From the NCBI RefSeq assembly GCF_937919355.1, contig NZ_CALFSA010000105.1:1-46446 (forward strand): a stretch of 46,446 bases of DNA. The letters run 5' to 3'. A model generated the notes under the pieces. The model saw nothing but the letters and a program-made list of their open reading frames with translations. It did no database searches and was not told where the DNA came from. This DNA is from an uncultured Methanofollis sp. Lineage in GTDB: Archaea; Halobacteriota; Methanomicrobia; Methanomicrobiales; Methanofollaceae. The translations under genes were made by a program, and so were the position numbers. Positions 1 to 8,999 of this stretch are shown here, one piece after another; position 1 is the stretch's first letter, and each line of letters starts with the position of its first letter.

Positions 1-160
1 ATGTTGATCCCGTTGACATGCCTGCCCGGTTTTTGCCGGGGAAATACCGGGAAATATCCGGCGTATGCGGGATATCGTCATGCTATCTCTCTATATAGTG
101 AAAATTTCATTAATTTGAGGTTCAATAGGGTCGTTTTCACGTTTTCATTGCGTTTGTAGC

Positions 161-178
161 GAAAAAAGAGAAAAATAA
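161..178 (-). terminator. T-rich terminator of the surface-protein gene
   Basis: Read on the minus strand, two T tracts follow about 30 bases after the stop codon of the large surface-protein gene. No strong hairpin precedes them, which fits archaeal oligo-T termination. The same arrangement lies beyond leuS. Bases 1-160 hold no supportable gene. Confidence 0.5.
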
Positions 179-206
179 TCGAATTTGTATTCTGCGCTGC
201 CCATCC

Positions 207-3200
207 TCAGGCTGCGGTCCCCGCAAGGGTGCCGTTCCCCTTCATCTGGAGCCAGTAGCCCCGGCCTGGGAAGAGGGCGTGATCGGCCGCGACAGCGGGC
301 TCGTACGCCTGCCGCAGGGCGTCGTAGCCGGCGCACGTCTCCCACTGCCCTGAGGCCGAGACGAGGGCGAGGCCCGCGGGCGTCGCCTCCGTGTCCGCGA
401 ACCCGACGATGTTCCAGCCCTTCGAGAGCACCTTCGCCGGCGGGGCATGGAGGGGATTGGTGTCGAAGGCGAGGGGCACGGCCGTCGCCTCCGCCGCATA
501 GACGAGCACGCCGGTGAGGGGATCGATACGGTCGGCCGCACTCATGGGCCGCCAGAGCTGCGTCGTCCCGTCGAAGATGTAGAGGGAGTGACCGGCCGAG
601 TTCACGCCCGCGAAGATCAGGGCCGTGTCATTCCCCGGCGCAAGCCTCTTCGGGACAGAGACAAAGTTCCAGCCGGGTGCGAGTTCGATCACGCCCTCCC
701 TGAAGGCCGGGCCCTCGCCTGCCGAGAGGACGTAGAGCTGCTTCTTCATCACGTTGTTCTCGCGTTCCCTCTCACCGGACGGGCCCTCGACCACGGCCTC
801 GAAAGTGTGCATCCCGGCCGTCGCCGCCTTCCAGGTGAAGGCGAAGGTCGCCGTCTCTGCGGCAGGAAGACCCGCGGCCGCCTGCTTCCCGATCGCGGCG
901 CCGTCCGCGGTGAGGTTCACCGCAAAGGCCCCGGCATCAGTCCCGCCTATGTTTGCGACCGTCACCATCACCGTGGCGTTATCTCCCGCCACCGCCGGGC
1001 TTTCAAACCTGATCGTCCGGGGCACAAGGTCGGGCCCGCCCGCCCCGCCGATCACCACGGGGTCGAAGACCTCGCCGGGCTGGTAGACCTTTACGACCTC
1101 CCTGTTGTTCTTGGAGACATCGGCCACAGGCACGAACTCCAGCGTCACCGTCGCGTTCGCCGGGTCCACATGCACCCTCTCGTAGCCAAGGACATACTCC
1201 CTGCCCACCTGGTAGCAGGGGTCCTTCTCCTCCTCCAGGGGGTACTGCAGGCCGCCGCCTGTCGCCGCGATGATGTACTGCGTGCCGTTGGCCATGTGAC
1301 GCTGGTACGAGTGGACGTGGCCGCTGAAGATCACGTCCGTCCCCTTCGCCTCAAAGGCCTCGCGCCAGCCTGCGTCGGCCCAGGCGCCCGTGTGGTGGCC
1401 GCCCGAGTTGTACGGCGGGTGGTGGAAGGCCGCGACCGTCCAGCGTGCGTCGTCTGCCGCCAGGTCGTCCCTGAGCCAGGCCGTCTGCCCGGCCATCTCG
1501 CTGCCCTTCATGCTCGTGGAGTCCAGCACCACCACATGGAGGTCGCCGCAGTCGAAGGAGTACCACGGTGGCAGGGCGAAGACCTCGCGGGCGAGGTCCT
1601 TGTACTTCTCCTCGTGGTTGCCGAGAGCCGTGTACAGCGTGGTGTTCGCAAGCATCGTCCGCGCCGAGGCGAAGAACCTGTCCCACTCGGTGGCGTCCTG
1701 CGCCTGACTGACCGTGTCGCCTGTGTGGAGGATGAAGACGGCGTCGCCCTCCTCCTCCGCGATCCGGTCGGCAACAAGTTTGTGCCTCTCCAGCTGCGTG
1801 TAATACGGGACCTGCTCCTGCGAGTCGCCGTACACGATGAAGGTGAAGGGCTCTCCCGCCGCGGGGAAGGTCTGGAAGGTGAAGTCCTGCGTCATGTTCC
1901 GCCCGGCCGTCACCCTGTAGTGGTAGGTCGTCCCCGGTTCGAGGCCGGTGAGGGCGACATGGTGGAGAGAGGTCTCCCGGTCGTCGTCGGCGCTCAGGGT
2001 GTAGGTCCCCTCCGCGTACGCCGTCTCCGGGGCATACTCCACCCTGCCTGTCGTCGGCACGTCCGTCTTCCAGCTGATCGTCGTCCCTGTCCCGGTGGTG
2101 CCGGTGATGTACGGCCCGTGGACGATCTCCTGCATCGGCGGGAGGACTTCGTAGTTTTCGAGCGGTGCGATCAGGGGATAGAAGTCGTGGTCATCGGCCG
2201 AGGCGTCGTAGGGGGTGTCGCCGACGCCGTCGCCGTCCGCATCGACGCCCGTGTAGTCGAAGTAGTAGTTGCCGAGGTAGCCGGTGTGGGTGGTGCCGTT
2301 GTAGATGTAGTCGACCTCCTCAGGCGTGCGGACGGTGTTCTTCGCCGACTCCGTGCTCTCCCAGCTTTTATACTTCACTCCAGGCTTTCCGCTCTTCTCC
2401 AGCAGGTCGTTGAGGTAGAAGGCGTTCCCGCCGGAACCTGTCTTTATGCCCCAGGAGTCGGTGCGCACGCAGGTGTTGTTGGTGATGGTGCTGTTCGTCG
2501 TGGTGATCGCCATCCCGAGGTAGGCGTCCGATACAATGTTGTCGCGGAGCAGGTTGTGCTCGCCGGAAAGAGATATGGCAGCGTACCCTCCGGAGACCGT
2601 GTTCCCGGAGACGGTCGAGTTCCGGATCCCGACACTGATCCCGGTGCCTGAGTAGGACGAGACTGTGTTCTTCTCGATGGTGACGTTCTGGGACGAGGAG
2701 ATGGTGAGGCCCTGGTAGGCTCTCTTCACGTTCTTCAGGGTGTTCTGCACGATTCTCGCATTGTCCGCGCCGCTCAGGACGATGCCGTAGGCGCCATCTG
2801 TCGTGATGGTACAGTCCCGGATCACCGGGCCCTCTGAGGCGGAGAGAACAATCTCCTGCCATGCATTCCTCTCTACCGTGCACCCCTTGATGACAGTCCC
2901 GGCCGACGCCGTGCCCGTGATCCCCGTCCTGTGGTTTGCGTCCACCGTGACTCCGGCGAGAGAGGTGCCGGCCGAGGCGTTCAGGAAGACGCCGTTGTAG
3001 TTCTCCGTCGCCCTGACCCCCTGGAAGGTGCAGCCGTCGGCATGGTCCACCACAATCCCTGCCGTGCCCTCGATGATCCCTCCCTTCACCGTCAGTCCTT
3101 CGACAGTCACGTTCTCCGCGGTCACCGTCACCGGCGCTCTCTTGCTATCGGGCGTGGCAACGACCGTCGTCGCGGCCCCGTTCTCGGACCTGAGCACGAT

Positions 3201-4598
3201 CCTCCGGTCCACCAGCACGTTCTCGGTGTACGTCCCGTCCCTCACCACGACCGTGTCGCCCGGGTTGCAGGCATAGACGGCCGCCTGGACGGAGGTGAAG
3301 TCCGCGGTGCCGTCGTCGTCCACGTACCACGTCTTCGGCTCGGGCGGGAGCGGGACCACGCTCGCCGTGGCCGTCCCGCGGACCCCGCCGGCAGAGGCGG
3401 TGATGGTCGTCGTCCCCTCGGCCAGGGGCGTGAAGACGCCGTCGGCGATCGTCCCGACAGTGGTGTTGGAACTCGACCAGGAGACCGCGAGATCCTTCAT
3501 CTCACGCCCATTCTGGTCGCGGACAAGGGCCGTGAAGACCTGCGTCCCGTCGAGGGTCACCGTCGCCACGGGCGGGAGGACCTCCAGGATCGTCGCCACA
3601 GGGCGCTCCTGCGTCATGATGAACATATGCCGCGTCGCCGTCGCCGTGCCGTCCGCGGCGGTCACGGTCAGGCTCACGTCGAAGAACCCGGCCTTCGTGT
3701 AGGTGTGGGTCGGGTTCTGCACGTCCGCGGTCGCGTTGTCGCCGAAGTCCCAGTGCCAGGCCGTCGGCGAGGAGGCCGTCGTCGCCCCGGTGAACTGCAC
3801 TGTCAGGGGAAGATAGCCGGAGGTCTGGTTCGCCGCGATGGTGACCGGGAAGAGGGGTGCGGGCTCATGGCTCCTGATCTCGATTTTCTTCACGTACTTC
3901 TGGCACTGTGACTTCGAGCACGGAAATTCCTCATAAAAGGTCCAGTACTCCTCGTCTATGAAGCGGCGCATATCGTCGTTCCCGAAGACGTACTGCCCAT
4001 CTGCGTTCGGGGTGGTTGCAAAGAAGAAAGTGCGCATCCCTGTGTCGTAGTCGGGGACATAACCTTTGTCCGGCCGCCACCAGGTCAGGACCAGAGGCCC
4101 CTGTTCAGGGTTGCCGCCGTGAGCGGTGTCGGTGTAATAGACATTCTTGTACGTGTAGTTCGCCTCTCCGTAGTTGTCGTTCGGGTAGACGCAGATGATA
4201 TCATCAGGCCCCATCCCGCCGACAAGGTCGCAGAGGTCGCGGACGTCGGTGCCACGCATGGCATGGTAGTCCACGATGTTCTCCTTTTCTTCAGGGTCCC
4301 AGAGATTGTTCAGGTCAGACGTTATTCCCTGCATATAATAATGCGTCACGCCGTCCCCGACCACCGGGAGGTTCGCCTCCATCCAGCGGTAGTCCACCGT
4401 CCTCTCGTCAAGGACCGTCATCCCGTCCGCGGCCAGTTTGACAACCGTCACTTCGGTCGTCTGTTTCCCGGCCGAGACCGGCGCCACCAGGAGGCCGAGG
4501 AGGAGCAGCGCGATGCATGCGACCGCCGCCCATTTCATCCGTGTTTCCGGAATAAAAGGGAAAAATGATTCGTAATGCTGATTGTTTGGTATTTTCAT
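207..4598 (-). CDS. Secreted mosaic surface protein with PKD, Ig-like, NosD-type beta-helix, metallophosphatase and CARDB-like domains
   Basis: A 1463-residue exported protein. A signal peptide begins at Met21 (KWAAVACIALLLLGLLVAP, then VSA). Residues about 45-240 are an unassigned domain. A PKD domain follows (about 255-325, WHWDFGD motif), then a Big-2/Ig-like domain (333-416) and a right-handed beta-helix of NosD/CASH type (424-735) opening with WYVDDDGTADFTSVQAAV. Next is an FnIII-like purple acid phosphatase N-domain (823-912). The calcineurin-like phosphoesterase core (914-1116) has GDS, HTGDT, GNHE, HHPPY and GHVHSYQR motifs, so its metal ligands look intact. A CARDB-like domain (about 1183-1286) and a C-terminal domain of a kind recalled from Methanomicrobiales surface proteins finish it. 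No PGF-CTERM-type anchor is visible. The start at 4598 suits the TATA box and a GGATGAG leader; Met21 (4538) is the alternative. Substrate unknown; cell-surface location is inferred. Confidence 0.88.
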   Translation of the reverse strand: MKIPNNQHYESFFPFIPETRMKWAAVACIALLLLGLLVAPVSAGKQTTEVTVVKLAADGMTVLDERTVDYRWMEANLPVVGDGVTHYYMQGITSDLNNLWDPEEKENIVDYHAMRGTDVRDLCDLVGGMGPDDIICVYPNDNYGEANYTYKNVYYTDTAHGGNPEQGPLVLTWWRPDKGYVPDYDTGMRTFFFATTPNADGQYVFGNDDMRRFIDEEYWTFYEEFPCSKSQCQKYVKKIEIRSHEPAPLFPVTIAANQTSGYLPLTVQFTGATTASSPTAWHWDFGDNATADVQNPTHTYTKAGFFDVSLTVTAADGTATATRHMFIMTQERPVATILEVLPPVATVTLDGTQVFTALVRDQNGREMKDLAVSWSSSNTTVGTIADGVFTPLAEGTTTITASAGGVRGTATASVVPLPPEPKTWYVDDDGTADFTSVQAAVYACNPGDTVVVRDGTYTENVLVDRRIVLRSENGAATTVVATPDSKRAPVTVTAENVTVEGLTVKGGIIEGTAGIVVDHADGCTFQGVRATENYNGVFLNASAGTSLAGVTVDANHRTGITGTASAGTVIKGCTVERNAWQEIVLSASEGPVIRDCTITTDGAYGIVLSGADNARIVQNTLKNVKRAYQGLTISSSQNVTIEKNTVSSYSGTGISVGIRNSTVSGNTVSGGYAAISLSGEHNLLRDNIVSDAYLGMAITTTNSTITNNTCVRTDSWGIKTGSGGNAFYLNDLLEKSGKPGVKYKSWESTESAKNTVRTPEEVDYIYNGTTHTGYLGNYYFDYTGVDADGDGVGDTPYDASADDHDFYPLIAPLENYEVLPPMQEIVHGPYITGTTGTGTTISWKTDVPTTGRVEYAPETAYAEGTYTLSADDDRETSLHHVALTGLEPGTTYHYRVTAGRNMTQDFTFQTFPAAGEPFTFIVYGDSQEQVPYYTQLERHKLVADRIAEEEGDAVFILHTGDTVSQAQDATEWDRFFASARTMLANTTLYTALGNHEEKYKDLAREVFALPPWYSFDCGDLHVVVLDSTSMKGSEMAGQTAWLRDDLAADDARWTVAAFHHPPYNSGGHHTGAWADAGWREAFEAKGTDVIFSGHVHSYQRHMANGTQYIIAATGGGLQYPLEEEKDPCYQVGREYVLGYERVHVDPANATVTLEFVPVADVSKNNREVVKVYQPGEVFDPVVIGGAGGPDLVPRTIRFESPAVAGDNATVMVTVANIGGTDAGAFAVNLTADGAAIGKQAAAGLPAAETATFAFTWKAATAGMHTFEAVVEGPSGERERENNVMKKQLYVLSAGEGPAFREGVIELAPGWNFVSVPKRLAPGNDTALIFAGVNSAGHSLYIFDGTTQLWRPMSAADRIDPLTGVLVYAAEATAVPLAFDTNPLHAPPAKVLSKGWNIVGFADTEATPAGLALVSASGQWETCAGYDALRQAYEPAVAADHALFPGRGYWLQMKGNGTLAGTAA

Positions 4599-4641
4599 CC
4601 GCTCTCATCCTTTTTTTCTGCAAATATTCCCTCTCTGGCCG

Positions 4642-4651
4642 CTTTATAAAT
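4642..4651 (-). promoter_or_regulatory. TATA box of the surface-protein gene
   Basis: The minus strand reads ATTTATAAAG. A transcript starting about 25 bases downstream (near 4620) would have a leader of roughly 22 bases carrying GGATGAG before the ATG at 4598. This supports the upstream start codon. Confidence 0.6.
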
Positions 4652-4980
4652 CTCTTTTGATTGATCGATTAATTATGTTAAACTGTCTGTATTAATGGTC
4701 GGTCGTTCCTGGGGGTGATGATATGGGGTAAAAAAGGGTTTCAGGCGCTTATGCGGGATTATTCTCCAGGAAAGTCACACCCGCGACGGAAGATCCGGGA
4801 AACATCCTGCTATCAATAAGATATACGGGCGAAAATCGACATGTCCTGCGTAATGGAGGGGTATTGTGGATGCGCAGGCAAAACGGCGGCCCTTACCATG
4901 CCCCCCGGCGTGAACCGGGGAGAAAAGTCCGCCACAGCCCCCATCCGTACCCTTATCTTTCCCCCCTGCCACCTCTCCCC
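4652..4980. other. Divergent intergenic region, no gene seen
   Basis: This gap separates the divergent surface-protein and AlkD-like genes. An open frame continues upstream of the AlkD-like gene to 4864, but its Pro/Arg/His-rich translation does not look like protein. A weak TATA-like TTATCTTT near 4950-4957 lies about 28 bases before the ATG at 4981 and could give a leaderless transcript. Confidence 0.4.
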
Positions 4981-5694
4981 ATGGACCCCGTCATCGCCTC
5001 CATCCGCACAGAGTTGCAGGCCCATGCAGACCCTGATATCCAGAAGACCTCCCGGCGGTTCTTCAAGGAAGAGATCGTCTGCTACGGCATGAAGACCGCG
5101 GCCGTCATCGCCCTCGCAAAAAAGTACTGGCGAGAGGTCAAAGGCCGGGACAAACAGGAAATCTTCGCCCTCTGCGAGGAACTCTATCGCTCCGGGTATA
5201 TGGAGGAGGCATTCATCGTCTCGGCGTGGACGCCCCTCCTGAAAGACCGGTACGAGCGCGAGGACATCGCCGTCTTCAGGCACTGGATCGAGACCTACAT
5301 CTCCAGCTGGGCGGCGTGCGACGGCTTCTGCAACCACACGGTGGGCACGTTCATCGACCTCTATCCAGAGCACGTCAGGGAACTCAAACTCTGGACGCAG
5401 TCAGGGAACAGGTGGATGCGGAGGGCCGCGGCCGTCTCCCTGATCATCCCCGCGAAACGCGGCAGGTTCCTCGACGACGCCCTCGAGATCGCCGACCTCC
5501 TCCTCACGGACCAGGACGACCTGGTGCAGAAAGGGTACGGCTGGCTCCTCAAGGAGGCGAGCAGGCAGCACACCGACGAGGTCTTCGCGTACGTCATGCG
5601 CAATAAGAAGGCAATGCCCCGGACGGCGCTGCGGTACGCGATCGAACTGATGCCAAAGGGCCTGAAGACCGGGGCGATGAAGAAGAACTGGTGA
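4981..5694 (+). CDS. DNA alkylation repair enzyme, AlkD-like HEAT-repeat glycosylase
   Basis: A 237-residue protein of the AlkC/AlkD superfamily, alpha-helical HEAT-like glycosylases that remove cationic alkylated bases such as 3-methyladenine and 7-methylguanine. It shows YGMKTAAVIALAKKYW near the N-terminus, SSWAACDGF in the position of the family's Trp/Asp active-site motif, and GNRWMRRAAAVS, matching the conserved WxRR segment. Length is normal for the family. The start MDPVIASIRTEL is preferred over the longer frame from 4864, which adds a low-complexity tail. The gene stands alone, divergent from the surface-protein gene and convergent with leuS. The exact lesion repaired cannot be read from the sequence. 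Confidence 0.87.
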   Translation: MDPVIASIRTELQAHADPDIQKTSRRFFKEEIVCYGMKTAAVIALAKKYWREVKGRDKQEIFALCEELYRSGYMEEAFIVSAWTPLLKDRYEREDIAVFRHWIETYISSWAACDGFCNHTVGTFIDLYPEHVRELKLWTQSGNRWMRRAAAVSLIIPAKRGRFLDDALEIADLLLTDQDDLVQKGYGWLLKEASRQHTDEVFAYVMRNKKAMPRTALRYAIELMPKGLKTGAMKKNW

Positions 5695-5746
5695 GTCTGT
5701 GGCGATAGACGCGGGTGGACGGTCGAGGGCCATGCCTCCCCCTCCC

Positions 5747-5791
5747 CTCGAAGACTTCGTCTTCTCGAACTCCCTTCGGTCGTCCCTCGAC
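5747..5791 (+). repeat. Intergenic hairpin repeat, type 2, copy 1
   Basis: A perfect small hairpin GAAGAC-TTC-GTCTTC (5750-5764) is followed by TCGAACTCCCTTCGGTCGTC. A near-copy lies at 31641-31688, where the hairpin is GAAGATC-AAA-GATCTTC and the flank differs at two positions. An inverted copy lies at 31548-31578. Confidence 0.65.
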
Positions 5792-5866
5792 AAACTGCGT
5801 GTGGCCTGTGGCACGTCATAGAGGTGCACGATCAAAGGGACTCAGGCATACCCCATGAGTTATGGT

Positions 5867-6000
5867 CTCCCATCCCAGGGCCTATCCTGATTTTGGGGTC
5901 CGGGGGGCCCTGCCCCCCGGGTTCAGATCAGGGGATGGCGGTCATGAGAGTGGTGCAGGATTCGATTGCCTTTACACCGGAAAAATCCTGAATCCTGTTC
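5867..6000 (+). repeat. Intergenic repeat, type 1, copy 1
   Basis: This segment aligns with 27611-27720. Shared blocks are CTCCCATCCC, CCTATCCTGAT, GGGGTCCGGGGG followed by a short loop and CCCCCGGG, then GTCATGAGAG...TGCAGGAT..GATT.CC, and AAAATCCTG. The G-run/C-run pair forms a strong hairpin. It lies in the 485-base convergent gap between the AlkD-like gene and leuS, which contains no supportable gene. Confidence 0.7.
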
Positions 6001-6022
6001 TGATGTCCTGCTGCATGCCTCC

Positions 6023-6066
6023 CTCGAAACTGAAGATTTCGCTGTGCGAGCGATAGGAGTTCGAGA
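6023..6066. repeat. Imperfect stem-loop related to the type 2 repeat
   Basis: The outer arms CTCGAA and TTCGAG enclose paired ACT/AGT and GCT/AGC segments. The minus strand reads TCTCGAACTCC, as in the type 2 repeat at 5762-5772. It is probably a decayed inverted copy. Confidence 0.4.
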
Positions 6067-6161
6067 CACAGGAGATTTCCTGAGAAGCACATCTTTGATC
6101 TGCCATGAAACGAAGCCTTCGCTGCCGGGACAAAGAGTGATAGCACCAGTCCCGCACCGCA

Positions 6162-6180
6162 GAAAAAAAAGAGAAAAAGA
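6162..6180 (-). terminator. T-rich terminator of leuS
   Basis: On the minus strand, T5 and T8 tracts separated by CTC follow directly after the leuS stop codon. The tract resembles the one beyond the surface-protein gene. Confidence 0.55.
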
Positions 6181-8973
6181 TTATTCGATCACAATCGCCG
6201 GCTTGAAGGGGAGGGCGGCGTCGGCCTTCGCCTCGCCGCTACCCTCTGCGGCGAGGATCTGCACCGGCACGCCGAACTCCCTCTCCAGGAACTCCTTCGC
6301 CGACGTGAAGACCGTCATCTCGTCGATACCGGTCTGTGCAATGCTCCGGACCAGTTCGGGCGGGACGCGGTGGATGAACTTCGTCACCTGCTTCGCCGTG
6401 TTCACCGCCTCCTTGCCGTGGGCCCGGAGGCCCGCGTCGGCCATCACGATCTTCACCGCGTCCGTCCTGTCATCGGCCGCGGCGACCATTGAAAAGATCT
6501 TCTCCTTCCAGGCCGGGGCGACATAGAGGTTGATCGCCTTCGGCTGGATCTGGATCAACTTCGTGATCGACTCCACGTCCTCGACAGTCCGTGCGAGGAG
6601 TTCCTCGGCAAGTTCGGCCTTCTCATCGACCTTCGCCGGGTCCGCCACCGGCCAGGGTGCGAAGGCCACCGCGCCCTCGTTGCCCATGACGTGCCAGAGT
6701 TCCTCGCAGGTGTACGGCACGATCGGGGCGAGCAACCGCACCCAGACCGAGCAGAGTTCCTTCATTGCCGCGGAACCCGGTGCGATCGTCGGCAGGCGCC
6801 TGCGGTACCACTTCAGGTCTGCCTCGATCCCGAAGAACGCCTCCTGGAGGGCCTGCCGCGTCTGGAAGTTCAGCATTGCCGTGGTGGTGTTCTCGATCCT
6901 GTGCTGCAGCCTGGACATGAGCCAGCCGTCGATCTCGCGGCCGTCATTCTCCTCGACCGCGATACCCTCGGAGACCGTGTTCCAGAACCGCTCGATCTGC
7001 TTCTTTGCGCCGATCACCAGTTCGTTCCGCCAGTCGAAGTCCTGCCACGGCTCGGCCGAACCGATCAGGAACATCCGCACCGTGTCAGGCCCGAACTCGT
7101 TCAGGGCGTCCTCCAGCAGGACGACGTTCCCCTTTGACGAGGACATCTTCGCCCCGTTCAGCAGGCCCATGCCGAAGATGACCATGCCCTGCGGCTGTTT
7201 GTCCGCCGGCATCACCGCACGGTGGTGGAAGAGCTGGAAGGTGAGGTGGTTCGATATGAGGTCCTTTGCCGAGAACCGGTAGTCATACGGGTACCAGTAC
7301 AGGAACTCTGCCCTGATCGCGTCGAGCGTCTCCTTCGGCACCGTCGTCGGGTTGCCCGTGCCGTAGACGATATACTCGAAGACCTCGGGCGTGAGCTTCT
7401 CCGGCTCGATCTTCTTCACGTGGTGGGCAATGGTGTAGAAAGCCATGTAGATCGTCGAGTCGGAAAGAGGCTCGATGATCCAGTTCCTGTCCCACGGGAG
7501 TTTCGTGCCGAGACCGACCCGCCGCGTGCAGGCCCAGTCCTTCAGCCAGTCCACCGTCCGGTGGAACTCGGCGCGGACCTCGTCGGGCACGATCTTCATC
7601 TCGTCAAGCTGCTCGTGCACCTCGGCCTTCCAGGCCGGGTCGGAGTACTGGAGGAACCACTGGTCGTGGAGGATCTTCACGTACACCCGGCCGCCGCACC
7701 GGCAGATCACCTGGCGGGTATCGAAGTCGAACATCTCCTTCGAGCCGAACTGATCGACCATGATCGCGGCCACATCGTCGCGGGCCTGCTTCACCGGCTT
7801 GCCCGCCTGGTCACCGCAGTTTGCGAGGAGAGTACCGCGGAGCACCTCGGCGGAGTAGACCTCGCGGGTCACCTCGTCCATCCGCGGGTCGAGCTGGTGC
7901 CTGATCCCGGCCTTCTCGATGGCGTCCTTTGCCGGAAGTTTGCCGTACCCCTCGGTCCTGATGATCGCCACCGGCGTGATCTCGGTAAAGCGCCCCTCCT
8001 CCTGGAGGTCGCGCAGCGCGATATAGTCGAAAGGAGCGTGGGCCGGCACAGACATCACGAGACCAGAACCCATGTCCGGGTCCACGAAGTCCGCCGGAAG
8101 CACCGGCACCGCCCCGCAGAGCGGGTGCGACGCCTTCGTCCCGACGATCTCTGTCCCCTTCACCTCGCCGGTGATCTCGACAGTGTGGTCCTGGAGTTCG
8201 AGTTTGTAGGCCGCCTCGCGGGAGAGCACCCACGCCTCGCCGTCCACCGTCGCCCGCACATAGGTGACCCCCGGGTTTGCCCAGAGGTTCGTCACGCCAT
8301 AGACCGTCTCAGGCCGCAGGGTTGCGCACGGGATCTTCGCGCCCTGCCACTCGAAGACGACAAGGGTGAACTTCATGATCTCGGCCTTGTCGCCCTCCAG
8401 GAGGTCGTGGTCGCCGACCGGGTTGTCGCACGACGGGCAGTACTTCACCGGGTGGACACCCTTCACCACATGCTCCCCCTCACGGAGGTGCTTGTACTGC
8501 CACTCGATGTACTTCGAGTACTGCGGGTCCACCGTGATGAACCGGCGGCGCCAGTCAATGGACAGACCGCACCGGCGCATCAGCCTCTCGTATTCCCCGG
8601 CGAAATACCGGACGATCGTCATGGGGTCGTCGAAGTGGTCGAGGACGTCCTGCGGCACCCGGTAGAGGTCGCGGTAGATCCTGACAGTCGAGGGGTCGCC
8701 TTTCGCGATCCGGCGCGAGATCCCGATCACCGGCGTGCCCGTGACATGGAAGCCCATCGGGAAGAGGACATTTTTGCCCTGCATCCTCCAGAAGCGTGCG
8801 ACCACGTCGGGCACGATATACGTCCGCCCGTGCCCCACGTGCATGGCGCCGCTCGGGTACGGGAAGGCGACGTTCAGGTAGAACTTTTCCTTGTCATCCG
8901 GGTTGGCCTCGAATGTTGCCGGCCACACGTCCCGGTACTTCTCTTCCAGTTTCTGAATATCCCATTCAGCCAC
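6181..8973 (-). CDS. leuS: Leucyl-tRNA synthetase
   Basis: A class I aminoacyl-tRNA synthetase that charges tRNA-Leu; about 930 residues, usual for the archaeal form. The HIGH-type signature is HVGH in YPSGAMHVGHGRTY and the KMSKS-type loop is KMSSSKGN. Between them is the CP1 editing region (VYGVTNLWANPGVTYV, TKASHPLCGAVPVLPADFVD), then the anticodon-binding and C-terminal archaeal domains. The frame is open to a GTG at 8988. I prefer the GTG at 8973 (product MAEWDIQKLEEKYRDVW) because GGAGTGA lies five bases before it. It follows the PIN/PilT-like ATPase gene by 26 bases and is probably cotranscribed with it. Confidence 0.97.
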   Translation of the reverse strand: MAEWDIQKLEEKYRDVWPATFEANPDDKEKFYLNVAFPYPSGAMHVGHGRTYIVPDVVARFWRMQGKNVLFPMGFHVTGTPVIGISRRIAKGDPSTVRIYRDLYRVPQDVLDHFDDPMTIVRYFAGEYERLMRRCGLSIDWRRRFITVDPQYSKYIEWQYKHLREGEHVVKGVHPVKYCPSCDNPVGDHDLLEGDKAEIMKFTLVVFEWQGAKIPCATLRPETVYGVTNLWANPGVTYVRATVDGEAWVLSREAAYKLELQDHTVEITGEVKGTEIVGTKASHPLCGAVPVLPADFVDPDMGSGLVMSVPAHAPFDYIALRDLQEEGRFTEITPVAIIRTEGYGKLPAKDAIEKAGIRHQLDPRMDEVTREVYSAEVLRGTLLANCGDQAGKPVKQARDDVAAIMVDQFGSKEMFDFDTRQVICRCGGRVYVKILHDQWFLQYSDPAWKAEVHEQLDEMKIVPDEVRAEFHRTVDWLKDWACTRRVGLGTKLPWDRNWIIEPLSDSTIYMAFYTIAHHVKKIEPEKLTPEVFEYIVYGTGNPTTVPKETLDAIRAEFLYWYPYDYRFSAKDLISNHLTFQLFHHRAVMPADKQPQGMVIFGMGLLNGAKMSSSKGNVVLLEDALNEFGPDTVRMFLIGSAEPWQDFDWRNELVIGAKKQIERFWNTVSEGIAVEENDGREIDGWLMSRLQHRIENTTTAMLNFQTRQALQEAFFGIEADLKWYRRRLPTIAPGSAAMKELCSVWVRLLAPIVPYTCEELWHVMGNEGAVAFAPWPVADPAKVDEKAELAEELLARTVEDVESITKLIQIQPKAINLYVAPAWKEKIFSMVAAADDRTDAVKIVMADAGLRAHGKEAVNTAKQVTKFIHRVPPELVRSIAQTGIDEMTVFTSAKEFLEREFGVPVQILAAEGSGEAKADAALPFKPAIVIE

Positions 8974-8999
8974 GTATGTCACTCCCACGTTACTCTGTC

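Noticed and set aside
447..2651. Long plus-strand open frame of 734 codons opposite the surface-protein gene
   Set aside because: Its translation is rich in Arg, His, Val and Gly with no recognisable motif, as expected from the antisense of a GC-rich gene. The opposite strand has clear domains.
5695..6180. Possible transposon remnant
   Set aside because: No transposase fragment or target-site duplication could be seen, only repeat blocks and hairpins.
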